Source: Anaerosphaera aminiphila DSM 21120 (GTDB taxonomy: Bacteria > Bacillota > Clostridia > Tissierellales > Peptoniphilaceae). Taken from it: a stretch of 64,000 nucleotides of DNA. A program made the position numbers and the translations under genes. Shown here in pieces: positions 62,592 through 64,000 of this stretch. Within the stretch, counting starts at the first letter, position 1. Each line of letters begins with the position of its first letter. The notes beneath the pieces are model-generated. The model was not told the DNA's origin. It was given only the letters and a program-made list of their open reading frames with translations, and did no database searches. Location of the stretch: positions 1 through 64,000 of the forward strand of contig NZ_FQXI01000005.1 of NCBI RefSeq assembly GCF_900129925.1, read 5' to 3'.

Positions 62592-64000
62592 TTATTGTTC
62601 GTCTTCATCTACGACTTCATAATCAGCATCTACTACATCTTCTTCAGGGTTAGCTTGTCCTGAATCTGATTGAGTTTGTTTATACATCTCTTCTGATATA
62701 GCATAGAAAGCTTGAGTCAACTCTTCAGTTTTTGCCTTTATTTCATCAACATTTTCAGAATCTTTAACTGCTTTTAATTCTTCAAGAGCTTTTTCAATTT
62801 TTTCTTTATCTTCTGGCTTTATTTTATCTTTAGCTTCTTCTAAAGTTGATTCTGCTTGGTAAATCATTGCATCTGCGTTATTTTTAGCTTCAATAAGACC
62901 TTTTTTCTTTTCATCTTCTTGAGCATACATTTCTGCTTCTTTAACTTTCTTTTCTATTTCTTCATCTGTTAAGTTTGAAGAAGAGGTAATTGTAATATTT
63001 TGTTCTTTACCTGTTCCCAAGTCCTTAGCTGATACATTTACTATACCATTTGCATCAATGTCAAATGATACTTCTATTTGTGGAGTTCCACGTCTAGCTG
63101 GCAATATACCGTCTAATTGGAATCTTCCCAATGTTACGTTGTCAGATGCCATTTGTCTTTCACCTTGTAGAACATGAATATCTACAGATGTTTGATTGTC
63201 TGTTGCTGTTGTAAATGTTTGAGATTTTTTAGTAGGAATAGTTGTATTTCTTTCAATTAATCTAGTTGTTACTCCTCCCATAGTTTCAATTCCTAGGGAT
63301 AGTGGTGTAACGTCAAGAAGTAATAAGTCTTTTACGTCTCCTGAAAGAACTCCACCTTGAATTGCTGCACCTAGTGCTACACTTTCATCAGGGTTAATAT
63401 CCTTTTGAGGATCTTTTCCTATTAATCTTTTAATACTTGCTTGTACAGCAGGAATTCTTGTAGATCCTCCTACTAATAGTACCTTATCTATATCTTTTGC
63501 AGTAAGTCCTGCATCTTTTAATGCATCTAATACTGGTTGTTCTGTCTTCTTTACAAGATCTTTTGTCAACTCGTCAAATTTCGCTCTGGTTAAGTCCATA
63601 TTTAAGTGAAGTGGACCATCTGCAGTAGCTATTATAAATGGAAGGTTAATATTTGTAGACATAGTAGATGAAAGTTCTTTCTTAGCTTTTTCAGCTGCTT
63701 CTTTCAATCTTTGTAAACTCATTTTGTCTGCCTTTAAATCTACTCCATTTTCTTTTTTAAATTGATCTGCTATAAAGTCTATAACTTTGCTATCAAAGTC
63801 GTCTCCACCAAGTTTGTTATTTCCTCTTGTAGAGTGTACTTCAAATACTCCGTCAGATAATTCAAGTATTGAAACGTCGAAAGTTCCTCCACCAAGGTCA
63901 AATACCATTACTGTTTGATCTTCTTTTTCTTTATCTTCACCATATGCAAGTGCTGCCGCTGTTGGCTCATTTACTATTCTCTTAACATCTAATCCAGCAA
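62592..64000 (-). CDS. dnaK: Chaperone DnaK, 5' end outside the window
   Basis: 469 residues of the Hsp70 chaperone, missing roughly the first 140-150 residues. The frame is open to the window end: in addition to the 438 residues from an internal ATG at 63908, 30 codons upstream encode '[20 protein letters not shown]', a conserved DnaK segment. The ATPase part has '[13 protein letters not shown]' and '[14 protein letters not shown]'; the substrate part has '[17 protein letters not shown]'; the acidic tail ends '[12 protein letters not shown]'. Neither hrcA nor grpE is visible; they may lie beyond the edge. Confidence 0.97.
   Translation of the reverse strand, partial: AGLDVKRIVNEPTAAALAYGEDKEKEDQTVMVFDLGGGTFDVSILELSDGVFEVHSTRGNNKLGGDDFDSKVIDFIADQFKKENGVDLKADKMSLQRLKEAAEKAKKELSSTMSTNINLPFIIATADGPLHLNMDLTRAKFDELTKDLVKKTEQPVLDALKDAGLTAKDIDKVLLVGGSTRIPAVQASIKRLIGKDPQKDINPDESVALGAAIQGGVLSGDVKDLLLLDVTPLSLGIETMGGVTTRLIERNTTIPTKKSQTFTTATDNQTSVDIHVLQGERQMASDNVTLGRFQLDGILPARRGTPQIEVSFDIDANGIVNVSAKDLGTGKEQNITITSSSNLTDEEIEKKVKEAEMYAQEDEKKKGLIEAKNNADAMIYQAESTLEEAKDKIKPEDKEKIEKALEELKAVKDSENVDEIKAKTEELTQAFYAISEEMYKQTQSDSGQANPEEDVVDADYEVVDEDEQ

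Overview
The window is AT-rich DNA from a low-GC Gram-positive anaerobe of the Clostridia/Tissierellia kind, most like a Peptoniphilaceae-type organism (genus not resolvable by eye). The reasons are Firmicutes gene orders (ylxM-ffh-rpsP-khpA-rimM-trmD-rplS; plsX-acpP-rnc-smc-ftsY; dnaK-dnaJ-prmA-rsmE-mtaB-rpsU-yqeY; phoH-ybeY-dgk-cdd-era-recO-glyQ-glyS-ccpN-ppsR-dgt-dnaG-rpoD), a SCIFF ranthipeptide with its radical-SAM maturase, and two-subunit glycyl-tRNA synthetase. No sporulation genes appear where spore formers carry yqfC/yqfD. All 66 protein genes, the tRNA and rnpB lie on the minus strand, so the operons read from high to low coordinates.

Layout. 1-1950: the 5' end of an ISL3-family transposase, cut by the window edge, next to an Lsa-type ABC-F antibiotic-resistance gene. 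1946-9294: scfB-scfA-yajC-tgt-queA-spoIID-like-ruvBAC. 9334-13616: an unrecognised protein, asnA, a phospholipase C-like protein and a surface GH18 hydrolase. 13717-17588: the rplS-trmD-rimM-khpA-rpsP-ffh-ylxM translation/SRP operon behind a perfect consensus promoter. 17691-26716: alr, ftsY (with a 24-copy pentapeptide repeat), smc, an Elp3-like radical SAM protein, rnc, acpP and plsX. 26893-26970: tRNA-His. 27017-31408: a GNAT-like protein, a fused RNase PH/RdgB, a cell-wall amidase and an AIR-synthase-like protein. 31405-36506: a compact type IV pilus or competence-pseudopilus set (fused PilM/PilN, prepilin peptidase, one pilin, PilC, PilB) overlapping the 3' end of topA. 38761-40207: an NlpC/P60 hydrolase and RNase P RNA. 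40224-57289: the long replication/translation/membrane block from nif3 to nfeD. 57322-64000: yqeY, rpsU, hit, mtaB, rsmE, prmA, dnaJ and a 5'-truncated dnaK.

Most of the window is conserved housekeeping sequence. The parts that stand out are: the ranthipeptide pair with a hairpin between peptide and enzyme; the IS/ABC-F junction and the short leader ORF before that ABC-F gene; the small pilus cluster tied to topA and to an AIR-synthase-like protein; two domain fusions (RNase PH-RdgB and DgkA-PAP2); the FtsY repeat; and many intrinsic-terminator-like hairpins placed just before the next gene's ribosome-binding site with no room for a promoter. I found no CRISPR array, prophage or clearly undescribed large system. 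Genes marked unknown are the best places for novelty.
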